Positions 8,861 to 17,875 of a stretch of DNA of 64,000 nt are shown piece after piece. The notes below the pieces were generated by a model that searched no databases, was not told the DNA's origin, and worked only from the letters and a program-made list of their open reading frames with translations. How positions within the stretch are numbered: the first letter of the stretch is position 1; the number at the start of each line of letters is the position of its first letter. Where the stretch lies: positions 62,001-126,000 of the forward strand of contig JADGEL010000003.1 of assembly GCA_016744415.1 (NCBI GenBank), read 5' to 3'. The position numbers and the translations under genes were made by a program. This DNA is from Flavobacteriaceae bacterium (GTDB taxonomy: Bacteria; Bacteroidota; Bacteroidia; Flavobacteriales; Flavobacteriaceae).

Positions 8861-11800
8861 TTATTTTATTTTTTGTGTTAGCGTAAAAGCTCTTGTTAAT
8901 GTTGGAATCACTGTCATAACTCCTGCTATTGCAATTAATATTTTGTTCATGCTTTTAAAGAAATCAGGTTTGCCAAATCCAATTAATATAACTAAAGCAA
9001 CAATGATGAGAATTATAGCTGTTTTTATATTATTCCATTTTCCTTTTTTACGAACTTCTGAATTCATCATTTTCATTTCTTCACCAGAAAGAACAGACAA
9101 TACAAAGTTTTTAAAGCTTTGATTCATAATGTCAATTCTATTATTTTCAATAATAAACAGCCCCTTTTTTAGAAGAGAATTTATGATAGGTATATTTTTA
9201 GTGTTTATAAAACCATCATTTGACATATCATAAACTGCAAATTTTTCTTTTCTAGTCAAGGCATTCCATAAGGCAAAATAATATGATTTTACATAGTCTT
9301 GAATTAATAACACAATTTCATCATTTGAAATTCCTTGAACCTTTTGTTCTAAAATTAAAAATTGTTTTTGCAAAAAAGATCCATGCTTTAACTCACGCAT
9401 CAACAGTAATATTTTTTCTTCATGGGGTGACAATGTATTGTCAATTTCTTTAGAAATTAATTTGGTAAAATCCTTTTTAAAGGGCAAATTTGTTTGATTT
9501 AATGGTTTATATATTTCGATAAAGTTACTAAGAATGTGTCGCCAAATCTCTAATTCATGCTCCAATCCTTTTTTAATAGTTGGATCTTGATTTTTTTCAT
9601 AAATAGCTCTAGTGTACATATCTAAAATTTCTGAAGGTTCAATTTCAGAAGTAAGAATAATTTGTTTGCCAGTGTTTTGAAGATATTCTAAAATCTCCAT
9701 CTTTTTGGCATTAATATCATGATCGTCATTTTTATATTCAAAATTATCAAGAACAACAATATCTTGATTCTTATATTGATCATAAAAAGTTGTATTACTT
9801 TCAAAAACACTATGATTTATTGTGGTACAATTTATAACCATCACCTTTTTATTTTCTTTATAAAGCTCATTTATAAAAGTTGTTTTACCGGAGGATGGCA
9901 AGCCAATAATAATAGTATTGTTATTTTTTAATGTTTCAATAGTAAGTTGTTCATCATATTTTATTCTTTTCAAATCCAATCCATAAATTTTAGTAATACA
10001 AAACGAGATAATAGCATATAAGCTACCTGTAAACAAGCTTGCTATGCCTAGAAATAATATTAAAATAAAGAGTTTTTTACTTCTGCTCAACCCCTTAAAA
10101 TAGTTTAGGTGTACCTTTGTTTGTAATGTGTTTACGGTATTATTAATGTAAATTTGACTATCAATATTAGCTGTGTCTTTAACTTTTTGAACACTAACCT
10201 TATAAGAAAGTAAGTTAGATTTTTTATTCATTTTCCAAGTATAGAGTCCATCATCAGAAGAGGATTTTGCTAGATTGCTATTCTTAATAATATCATTGTT
10301 ATAACTTGGCCTGAATGCTAGCATTACTTTGCTAAAACTGTCTTCGGACGGTAGGGTGTTTTTTAATGAATCATCTTTTTTGAATTTAATTCCTAAAAAA
10401 TCATAATATAATCCATCCAATTTTTTATTAGAAGAATGTAAATTAGTCAATGATTCTGAGGGATTGTTCATTTTTCTATCTTTTTGATTTTTGATTTTTT
10501 TTGTAAAATCAAGCAGTGTATATCTATCCCATATTCTTGTTTCAAATTTGTATGATGTATAATAGAAAATTGACATTGGAATTATTGCCGTAGTAACTAA
10601 CCATGACAAAAGGAAAAAGCAATAGACCCTTTTGAAAGTAACATTGTATTCTGAGTTTGAGTTTTTATTTCTATTAAGCTTGAAATTAGATCTAAAAATA
10701 AATATGTAGATAAGGACAATGAGTAATTGATAAACTAAAAATAAAGAAGCTTCAATTATTCCAGACCTTGTAATAGTAAAGAATACAAGATTGATGATTA
10801 CAAAGATCCCTAAAGAACAAGATTTAAAGAGGAGTTTTTCATTTTTTGAAAAGAAGACACCAAGTTTATTGAAAATAAGTATGAATACTGTTAGTGGTAG
10901 AATGAGTAAAATAAAGACAACATCAACATTTGTATTGGCAACAAATAGAACAAAAATCAAAGTAATAACCCCAATGATACAATTAAATAGAGTAAGTTTT
11001 CTGTAAACGTGTTTTAATCTTTTTTTAGGAGACATCCAATCAAAGAAAAATTGCTTAGTTAATAATTTCCTATTTCTTTTTTTAAAAATATTCATCAAAA
11101 TCATAATTGTACCTACAATGATAAATGAGAACGAAATTAAAAATAAAGACATGGTCCAAATTTCTGAAATTTTTGATTTTAGGTAACCAATATCATAATG
11201 CACAATTAAAAAGAGTGGAGTACCTTTTAACGGCGATATTTTTGCAGCATGTGTTTTATCTAAATAGTCAATGTTAGTTTTTAAACTTGTTCTACTATAG
11301 ATTGCAGATCTTAATTTTGAATTGTTTTTACTTTCTTCAATAAAGTTTTCTTGTAGGTTTTTTGAATTGTTTGAGTGAATAATAACATCGCCATTTGAGT
11401 TTATAATACTAAAACCATAACCTAAGGGTAATATAGGCTCAATGACTGATTTAAACTTAGAAGCCATGGCAATGATGGGGTTGTATAAGGTATCTTTTCC
11501 TTTTTTTGAGACTACTATTTCATGCTCATTTCTAGTCCATGAAGTAATAGATTCTAAATAATATTGCTCTTTAAAGTTGGGGTGGCTCCACAAAGAATCT
11601 CCCTGAACTGCTTTTATATAATCGCGATTGTGTAAATCAATAGGGTCATTAACATTTTTGTAAGTAGGAAAAATTTGTAAGCTTTGAAAACCATCAGGAT
11701 AGGTCCAAAAAGTTGTTGTAAAATTTGAATAGATATTTGGGTAGAAATGTGTTTTATAATCTTTTGAAGCCGCATTCAAAATTTGTGTACTATATGCACC

Positions 11801-13123
11801 ATCATAATATAGGATTGAATCATAAGCAGTAAGTTGTTTTAAAACTAGGTTTATTTCTTCTGTAAGATTCTCCTCAACTTCATTTGATAGCTCATCTAGA
11901 TTGTGATGTGTTCGTTCAATTTCATAGCTGTAATTGAAACTGATAAGGCCGAGCAATACTAAAAATAATGTTCCCATAATTATTGAGGTACCTGTCATTA
12001 ACACATTTGTTCTATGAAGTCGCTCAATAGAATTCATGAGTGCTAATTTTAGTGTTGGCATTAAGAAAATTAATAGAATAATAAAAAGAGTAGAGTTTAT
12101 TATCACCCAAAAGCTGATGCTCCTAACTTTTGTTGTGTAATTATTTTGTTCTACACACCCTGCCAATATCCATTCTTGTTTTTCGCTTTTATCAAAATAG
12201 AGGTTATGAGTAAAAACTTTATATTCTGTTTCTCCTACATTTATTGTTCTTTTTAGAGCTGGATTTTGAGCACTATAAGTATAAAACAAACTATCTTTTG
12301 AGCTAATAGTAATCTTGTTTTCATAGGTTTGAAAAATAATTTTCTTAGTATTTTTATTTATAATAATAAACTCATCAAAAACATCAGTCCTCAAAATAGA
12401 GCTCATAAAACCGGAAAGTGGTTTTTTAAATGTGGCATACCAACCTTCTTTACAAAAATTTCCTGTTGTAGTTTTACAGATTACATTTTTATAAATAATA
12501 GAATTCATATTTGTTGCCACAGCAACAGGTAAATTCAAGGCAATAGAATCTTTAACGCTTATAATAAAATCTGAAGTAAAAAAATTAAGAGACTCCTTTA
12601 TTTCACCAAATGACACTGTATCTTTATTTGTTTGAACATAATAGGAAGTTGTTAGGTTATTATATTCAATTTCTAATTGAGAGATAAATTTATCTATTTC
12701 GTTAATTTTTTTTTTTAATTTACTAGATTTTGAGTACCCTTTTTTTCTTTGTTCATTTGATTTTTCTGATTTTAAATCTATTTCGACTGCATCTCGTATT
12801 ACAATTATTGAGTCATACTTGTCAAGTATTTGCTGAGTTTTGAATTCGTTTTCATCATAGTCTGGAGAATAATAGTCAGAAGGGGATGAGCTATTCTCTT
12901 TAAGATGCTTTATTACAGTAAAAATATTTTTTTTATTCGTTTCGTTTTTCTTTTCTATATTATTTCCTATTTGCGCTAAAACACGATATGCTTTTTGTTG
13001 ATAATCAGCTTCATTACTCTTAACAAAACCTAAAAAATAAAATGAATAACCAGCACCAATCATAATAAGTACAGAAAGAACAGTTATTGCTTTTTTCGAA
13101 AATCCAGGTACTTTAATAGCCAT
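8861..13123 (-). CDS. Giant membrane sensor with Cache-like domains and a cytoplasmic P-loop NTPase
   Basis: A 1420-aa multidomain protein. An N-terminal helix (about 11-31) leads to a first extracytoplasmic region (32-335) whose end looks Cache-like (DVFDEFIIINKNTKK...WILAGCVE). Two helices (about 337-357, 375-398) precede a second region (400-665) with the dCache hallmark DLHNRDYIKAV near residues 493-503. About six more helices and a roughly 200-aa extracytoplasmic insertion follow, then a helix near 1016-1040. The cytoplasmic part has Walker A GLPSSGKT (about 1073-1080) and Walker B DIVVLDNFEY (about 1118-1127), a winged-helix-like segment near 1281-1320 (LTRKEKFAVYDMSNDGFIN), and a C-terminal pair of helices. 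I infer a STAND/AAA-like NTPase gated by an extracellular ligand. It starts 5 bases after the patatin gene, so the two are surely co-transcribed. The gene is very rich in Asn, Lys, Ile and Ser codons. Confidence 0.8.
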   Translation of the reverse strand: MAIKVPGFSKKAITVLSVLIMIGAGYSFYFLGFVKSNEADYQQKAYRVLAQIGNNIEKKNETNKKNIFTVIKHLKENSSSPSDYYSPDYDENEFKTQQILDKYDSIIVIRDAVEIDLKSEKSNEQRKKGYSKSSKLKKKINEIDKFISQLEIEYNNLTTSYYVQTNKDTVSFGEIKESLNFFTSDFIISVKDSIALNLPVAVATNMNSIIYKNVICKTTTGNFCKEGWYATFKKPLSGFMSSILRTDVFDEFIIINKNTKKIIFQTYENKITISSKDSLFYTYSAQNPALKRTINVGETEYKVFTHNLYFDKSEKQEWILAGCVEQNNYTTKVRSISFWVIINSTLFIILLIFLMPTLKLALMNSIERLHRTNVLMTGTSIIMGTLFLVLLGLISFNYSYEIERTHHNLDELSNEVEENLTEEINLVLKQLTAYDSILYYDGAYSTQILNAASKDYKTHFYPNIYSNFTTTFWTYPDGFQSLQIFPTYKNVNDPIDLHNRDYIKAVQGDSLWSHPNFKEQYYLESITSWTRNEHEIVVSKKGKDTLYNPIIAMASKFKSVIEPILPLGYGFSIINSNGDVIIHSNNSKNLQENFIEESKNNSKLRSAIYSRTSLKTNIDYLDKTHAAKISPLKGTPLFLIVHYDIGYLKSKISEIWTMSLFLISFSFIIVGTIMILMNIFKKRNRKLLTKQFFFDWMSPKKRLKHVYRKLTLFNCIIGVITLIFVLFVANTNVDVVFILLILPLTVFILIFNKLGVFFSKNEKLLFKSCSLGIFVIINLVFFTITRSGIIEASLFLVYQLLIVLIYIFIFRSNFKLNRNKNSNSEYNVTFKRVYCFFLLSWLVTTAIIPMSIFYYTSYKFETRIWDRYTLLDFTKKIKNQKDRKMNNPSESLTNLHSSNKKLDGLYYDFLGIKFKKDDSLKNTLPSEDSFSKVMLAFRPSYNNDIIKNSNLAKSSSDDGLYTWKMNKKSNLLSYKVSVQKVKDTANIDSQIYINNTVNTLQTKVHLNYFKGLSRSKKLFILILFLGIASLFTGSLYAIISFCITKIYGLDLKRIKYDEQLTIETLKNNNTIIIGLPSSGKTTFINELYKENKKVMVINCTTINHSVFESNTTFYDQYKNQDIVVLDNFEYKNDDHDINAKKMEILEYLQNTGKQIILTSEIEPSEILDMYTRAIYEKNQDPTIKKGLEHELEIWRHILSNFIEIYKPLNQTNLPFKKDFTKLISKEIDNTLSPHEEKILLLMRELKHGSFLQKQFLILEQKVQGISNDEIVLLIQDYVKSYYFALWNALTRKEKFAVYDMSNDGFINTKNIPIINSLLKKGLFIIENNRIDIMNQSFKNFVLSVLSGEEMKMMNSEVRKKGKWNNIKTAIILIIVALVILIGFGKPDFFKSMNKILIAIAGVMTVIPTLTRAFTLTQKIK

Positions 13124-13128
13124 AGTAA

Positions 13129-14406
13129 TTAATTTTTAGATCTTAAATTTTTGTAAGCTTCCCAGTCAAATCCTTCTAAAAATTCAATTGCTTTTTTGGC
13201 ACCTAATACAAATAATGCTATTTGTGTAGTATCACTCATATTAAAATCAAGCCAATTAAACTTTTCATCGGCATCAATGCGACAAATGAGTTTGCTATAG
13301 TCAGGGTTTTTCAATAAAAAGTCATAATCATGTATTTGTCGCATTGTACTCACCATAGCTCCGCTAATCCCTAATATTTTATCGGATTTACTATAGGTTT
13401 CTCTATAAACACTTAAACGAGCACCAAAAGTGGGCATTCTTGGAGCTCCACCATCTGGTCTATGAAAAACGTTGATAGGAAAGTTAGAGAGCATTCCGCC
13501 ATCAACAAACTTTACACTTTTTGGAACAGGCCCAGAATAGCGAGCAAATTTATACCATGATGGGTCATTTTCGGTATCTGCATTTGGAATATTTCCAATT
13601 TCATACGGCTCAAAAAAAAATGGAATAGACATTGACGCCCTTACCAATTCGGATGGTTTTACTTTATCAGTATTTGACCAATAAAGTGATGACATTCTTG
13701 GAAATTCTGCTTTTGTATGTGTAGTTATATCAGAGGTAATGATGGCTAACTTCGGGACTAGATTGTGAATCGGCTCATTTAATTGAACATTTACAAGGCT
13801 GTCTGGTGTATGCTCTCTTAATTGTAACAGATCTTTCATAGAACCAATACCAGTATTTTCTAGTGACGTATCAATCCAATTTTTAAAAACACTGCCAGGG
13901 TTTAACCCCAATTTTCTTTTTAGGATTCCTAAAATTTTTCGACCATATCGAAGAAAGAAAAAAAACCACCCTTTTTCTTTCTTTACATATTTTGTTATCA
14001 TCTTTTTCACAGCACTATCTCCATCTACAAAATCAAAAAAAGCTTGTTCAGAAATTAACTTCAAAATCTTTTCTGATTTATTTTCATCAATCCTCCCAAG
14101 TCCAGCCATCATCATAGTGTTGATAGCCCCTGCAGATGTCCCTGCTAAACTGCAAAACCGTAAACCTGTATTTTCTAATACGTATGTGTATCCAACTAAG
14201 GCAATTCCGAGAACACCACCACCTTCTTGAACCAAATCTATATATTGATTTCCGTCACCATCTTCAATATCCGAAAAACGGTGGTTGTCTTTTTTGAGCT
14301 TTTGAGCTCTTTTAATAATTTTTAAAACTTCTGAATTTTGAGTAAACTTTTCCATAGCTATTGAATATAGTTTGTGATTGACTATTCTTTCTGTAAAGAA
14401 TAGCAT
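13129..14406 (-). CDS. Patatin-like phospholipase, first gene of the sensor-NTPase operon
   Basis: A 425-aa patatin-family serine lipase with a Ser-Asp dyad: oxyanion loop GGGVLG (62-67), nucleophile elbow GTSAG with Ser91, and VDGG with Asp302. The catalytic residues are intact, so it is predicted to hydrolyse membrane lipids or acyl esters. No signal peptide is seen, so it should be cytosolic; a basic, aromatic patch (WFFFFLRYGRKILGILKRK, about 147-165) could hold it at the inner membrane. The next gene encodes a membrane sensor with a P-loop NTPase, which suggests regulated lipase activity. I chose ATG 14406 because a perfect -7 box lies 31 bases upstream; ATG 14355 (residue 18) is the alternative. 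Patatins serve as effectors in several bacterial immune systems, but no nucleotide cyclase is nearby. Confidence 0.9.
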   Translation of the reverse strand: MLFFTERIVNHKLYSIAMEKFTQNSEVLKIIKRAQKLKKDNHRFSDIEDGDGNQYIDLVQEGGGVLGIALVGYTYVLENTGLRFCSLAGTSAGAINTMMMAGLGRIDENKSEKILKLISEQAFFDFVDGDSAVKKMITKYVKKEKGWFFFFLRYGRKILGILKRKLGLNPGSVFKNWIDTSLENTGIGSMKDLLQLREHTPDSLVNVQLNEPIHNLVPKLAIITSDITTHTKAEFPRMSSLYWSNTDKVKPSELVRASMSIPFFFEPYEIGNIPNADTENDPSWYKFARYSGPVPKSVKFVDGGMLSNFPINVFHRPDGGAPRMPTFGARLSVYRETYSKSDKILGISGAMVSTMRQIHDYDFLLKNPDYSKLICRIDADEKFNWLDFNMSDTTQIALFVLGAKKAIEFLEGFDWEAYKNLRSKN

Positions 14407-14436
14407 TAGCTATAATAAAAAGTGTTTGGAGGAACC

Positions 14437-14444
14437 CAAATATA
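14437..14444 (-). promoter_or_regulatory. -7 promoter box for the patatin/sensor operon
   Basis: Minus-strand TATATTTG, a perfect TAnnTTTG match. The predicted start is near 14433, giving a 27-base leader to ATG 14406, in line with the other promoters in this window. No clear -33 TTG. Confidence 0.5.
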
Positions 14445-14530
14445 CTAAAAAAATATTAACTAATAGTTAACTTTTTGATTAGCAATGAGTTTGTGAAGTG
14501 CAGGGTGTGGGTTTGAAATGAAAAATATTT

Positions 14531-15310
14531 TTATTTAGTATAATTACTTAACCTAATTTGAACTCTACCAACAGGAATATTCGCTTCAATCAAAGCCGGC
14601 AAGCGATCGTCATCAGCAGTAATGTAAATATATTTTCCGCCTTTAATATTTTCAATTTCACTCCCCCCAAACCCAATGGAGAGTTTATAGCATTCCTTTT
14701 TGCCATAGTTTACCATAGAAACAGTTTCTTTGCCTAGATATTCAATAGTGATTGTTTGTACTTCAGAATCGACAATTAATTTTTTTATGACTCTTTTTCC
14801 GACAGAAAAATTTTCGTAGTCTAAAATTCTAGCATTGTATATTGCAGAAACAATATCTAAGGTAGTATCAGTAATTGGCACTTCAGTTTTATAATCTTTG
14901 TAACCTTTTTTATTTAAAGTAGAAATGGCAATTTTTGATTTACGCTTAAACAAATATTTCAACTCTTTTTTATAAGTACCTTCTTCAATGTTTCTTTTGT
15001 ATAACACAGGAAGTAAGGTTTCAATATCTACATAGCTTTCATACAAGTCTCTTACTTTAAAAAATTTATCCCAACTAGAATAGGTAGAAGCAGTACATTT
15101 TAACCGTAATAATTCGCGTGATTTTGTTTTTACTGTTGATGTTTCCATTTTTACTTCGGCAATATCTGTCATAACTCCAGATATATTGAATGATGCAATG
15201 AATGTTAACTTTTCGCCACTTTTGATATGTTGATTTTCTACTAAAGTTGAGCTAGTATTGAATGCAAAAACTATAAATAGGACTGCGATAAATGAAACTT
15301 TTTTAAACAT
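14531..15310 (-). CDS. DUF3108 domain-containing exported protein
   Basis: A 259-aa protein with an N-terminal signal peptide (about residues 1-20) and then a beta-rich domain of the DUF3108 type: an early SGEKLTFIASFN strand, alternating charged/hydrophobic strands through the middle, and a late ADDDRLPALIEANIPVGRVQIRL segment typical of the family. DUF3108 proteins are periplasmic or envelope proteins of unknown function with a predicted lipocalin-like or LolA-like barrel. It lies downstream of the TonB-dependent receptor and M23 peptidase genes on the same strand with an 89-base gap, so it may belong to an envelope transcription unit. Confidence 0.8.
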   Translation of the reverse strand: MFKKVSFIAVLFIVFAFNTSSTLVENQHIKSGEKLTFIASFNISGVMTDIAEVKMETSTVKTKSRELLRLKCTASTYSSWDKFFKVRDLYESYVDIETLLPVLYKRNIEEGTYKKELKYLFKRKSKIAISTLNKKGYKDYKTEVPITDTTLDIVSAIYNARILDYENFSVGKRVIKKLIVDSEVQTITIEYLGKETVSMVNYGKKECYKLSIGFGGSEIENIKGGKYIYITADDDRLPALIEANIPVGRVQIRLSNYTK

Positions 15311-15399
15311 ATTTTTTATTCTTTTTTTAAATATTTTTACTAAGTATTACTTTAAAAAAAACGTTGACTTTGAATTTTTATTGACTATCTCTTTGAAAT

Positions 15400-17856
15400 T
15401 TAAAACTTCATATTAAGTTTTACATTAAACACACGGCTTGTCATATAATTAGGAATTCCGTATGAATTTTTTGAATATACATCTCGAACCCAAATATTGG
15501 TGATTGAATTTTGTACATCAAACATGTTATAAATTTCTATACCAAATGTTAACTCTTTAAAACTTTTAAACATTCCAGAAGTTCTTAATTTATTAGCATC
15601 TACCAATACATAAGATATCCCAATATCGGCTCTTTTATAAGAATCTAGTCTGCTTTGGTATTCATAAGGGTCAGCATAAGATGGAGAACCTCCTGGTAAT
15701 CCGGTATTAAAAACCAAATTTAAATACATTTTTAACTCCGGTATATTAGGTACATAATCTTGAAATAGAATTGCCAATTTAAAACGCTGATCTGTAGGGC
15801 GTGGAATATATCCTCTATCGTCAATATTCTCTTTAGTAGTCATAAAACCCATAGATACCCAGCTTTCTGTACCTGGAACAAACTCACCATTTAATCGCAT
15901 ATCAAAACCCGCAGCATAAGCGACAGCATTGTTTTTTGCAGCATATCTAATTCTAACATTATCTACTGTATAAGGGTTTACATCCCACATGTGTTTGTAA
16001 TAGGCTTCAGTTACCAATTTAAAAGGACGATTCCACATGTTAAAACTATAATCGTTACCTAACACAAAGTGTAATGATTTCTGTGCCTTTACATTTGGTT
16101 TAACAGTTCCTGTTGAATCTCGTAACTCTTTATAAAAAGGAGGTTGACTGTACAGACCAGTTGAGAATCTGAACAACATATCTTTGTCCCAATTAGGTTT
16201 AAGAGCAATTTTACCTCTTGGACTAATGATTGTTTGGCTACCGTCAGAATCAATACCATCGCCTTTTACAGTCCAATTTTGAGCTCTTACGCCTAAATTA
16301 TACCAAACTTCATTTTCGCCCAATTCACCTTTTTTACTCCATTGAGCAAATCCAGAAATGCGATGTATCTGTGCATTATTTTTTGCTCTTACACTTGTAA
16401 ACGGAACAATAGGCCCTTCGAATGGTTCGTAAGGTTGTTCGTTAGGAATGTGATTTGGAGGGCGAATGGAAAATCCAGCAGAATCAATTACTTCCCACTC
16501 TATCAATCTATCTCTAATATCTTCTGTTTGATATTTTGCACCAAATTCAAATTGATGTCCATTTTTAAAATAGTTTGCTTTTAGCTGAACTGTGCTGATT
16601 AATGCATCTAAGTTATTTCTTGCATGACTTAATTGTGAGCCAATTCCTTCTGAGAATTCAACTTCACCAAAATCTTCAGAGCCAAAGTTAGAATCAACTT
16701 CTCCCAAGTTGTAAGAGGCCAAAATATCGTAATGTTCAGACTCTTGCGTATTATAAACTGATGTCGTTAAATCCATCTGTAAATTTTCATTGACTTGGTA
16801 CGTTCCTTTTAAGGCACCAAAAGCTGTTTGGTAATAATCTTTTTCTTGTCCTTGATAAAAGACAATCAATTCTAAAGGGTTGGCTACTGTTCCAAATTTT
16901 GTTCTTCTAGTAATAGGAGTATAGTTATAATTGTTTACTGAATAACTTCCTAAAAAATCAATTTTTAAATGCTCATTAATTTCATAGGATAAAAATGTTT
17001 GCACATCAGTAAACTTTGGTTTGTAGTTTACATCAGTATCTTTACTGTTTACCAAAAGACTATTATCTCTATAGCGCACACCAACCAAGGCAGATAATTT
17101 ATCTTTAAATAATTTTCCCTCAACGGTAGCACTTCCACCTAATAAGCTCAAGTTAACTGCCGCAGCTAATTCTTGCGGTGTCCTATAGGTAATGTCTAAT
17201 ACCGAAGACATTTTATCGCCATATTTAGCTTGAAACCCTCCAGCAGAAAATTCAACTTTCTGAGTCATATCAGCATTTACAAAACTTAACCCTTCTTGTT
17301 GACCTGAGCGCACCAAAAATGGGCGATACACTTCAATACCATTTACATAGACTAAGTTTTCATCAAAATTCCCACCACGTACATTGTATTGAGTACTCAA
17401 CTCATTGTTGTTATTAACCCCTGCAAATGTCATAATCAAATTTTCAACCCCAGCATTTGCTCCTGGAATATTCTTTAATTCAGTTACATCAATCTTGGTA
17501 ACTCCTTCTGCATCCTTAGTTCTGTTTTCAACATCAACCTCTTGTAACTCTTCTGTCACCAGATACATTCTTGGAGAATAGCGAACCGTTTTACCAGCTC
17601 TCACATTAAATTTTTTAGTTTTGGTTGCAAAGGTAAGATGGCTAAAAGTAACCGCAACTTCTTTGTTTGCTGTAATGGTGATTTGATAATTACCCTGAGC
17701 ATCACTAGATACCCCTGTATTTTCAAAACTGACGGAAACATTTTCAATTGGCTTACCGTTTTCGTCTTTAATAACTCCTTGTAAGGTGGCTGTTTGAGCA
17801 AAAATACCTATTGAAATAAGTAAGAATAAAAGGGCAAGGTTTAATTTTGATTTCAA
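15400..17856 (-). CDS. TonB-dependent receptor with carboxypeptidase-regulatory-like domain
   Basis: An 818-aa outer-membrane receptor. A signal peptide (1-20, ending FAQ) is followed by a CarboxypepD_reg-like domain (about 22-100, beginning ATLQGVIKDENGKPI) and a plug domain (about 105-225) with the motifs DVTELKNIPGA, YNVRGGNFDENLVYVNGIEVY and FSAGGFQAKYGDKMSSVLDI. A beta-barrel makes up the rest, ending in NVKLNMKF with a terminal aromatic residue. It imports an unknown ligand with TonB energy. The gene starts 19 bases after the M23 peptidase stop, so the two are probably one operon; this pairing suggests an envelope role but does not reveal the substrate. No SusD partner is present. Confidence 0.92.
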   Translation of the reverse strand: MKSKLNLALLFLLISIGIFAQTATLQGVIKDENGKPIENVSVSFENTGVSSDAQGNYQITITANKEVAVTFSHLTFATKTKKFNVRAGKTVRYSPRMYLVTEELQEVDVENRTKDAEGVTKIDVTELKNIPGANAGVENLIMTFAGVNNNNELSTQYNVRGGNFDENLVYVNGIEVYRPFLVRSGQQEGLSFVNADMTQKVEFSAGGFQAKYGDKMSSVLDITYRTPQELAAAVNLSLLGGSATVEGKLFKDKLSALVGVRYRDNSLLVNSKDTDVNYKPKFTDVQTFLSYEINEHLKIDFLGSYSVNNYNYTPITRRTKFGTVANPLELIVFYQGQEKDYYQTAFGALKGTYQVNENLQMDLTTSVYNTQESEHYDILASYNLGEVDSNFGSEDFGEVEFSEGIGSQLSHARNNLDALISTVQLKANYFKNGHQFEFGAKYQTEDIRDRLIEWEVIDSAGFSIRPPNHIPNEQPYEPFEGPIVPFTSVRAKNNAQIHRISGFAQWSKKGELGENEVWYNLGVRAQNWTVKGDGIDSDGSQTIISPRGKIALKPNWDKDMLFRFSTGLYSQPPFYKELRDSTGTVKPNVKAQKSLHFVLGNDYSFNMWNRPFKLVTEAYYKHMWDVNPYTVDNVRIRYAAKNNAVAYAAGFDMRLNGEFVPGTESWVSMGFMTTKENIDDRGYIPRPTDQRFKLAILFQDYVPNIPELKMYLNLVFNTGLPGGSPSYADPYEYQSRLDSYKRADIGISYVLVDANKLRTSGMFKSFKELTFGIEIYNMFDVQNSITNIWVRDVYSKNSYGIPNYMTSRVFNVKLNMKF

Positions 17857-17875
17857 ATTGATTGCTTATTATAAG

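Noticed and set aside
14353-14355. Shorter patatin start
   Set aside because: Not excluded, but the -7 box at 14437-14444 gives a normal leader length only with ATG 14406.
13129-14406. CBASS system with a CapV patatin effector
   Set aside because: No CD-NTase or other cyclase, and no E1/E2/JAB genes, are found nearby; the partner is a membrane NTPase instead.
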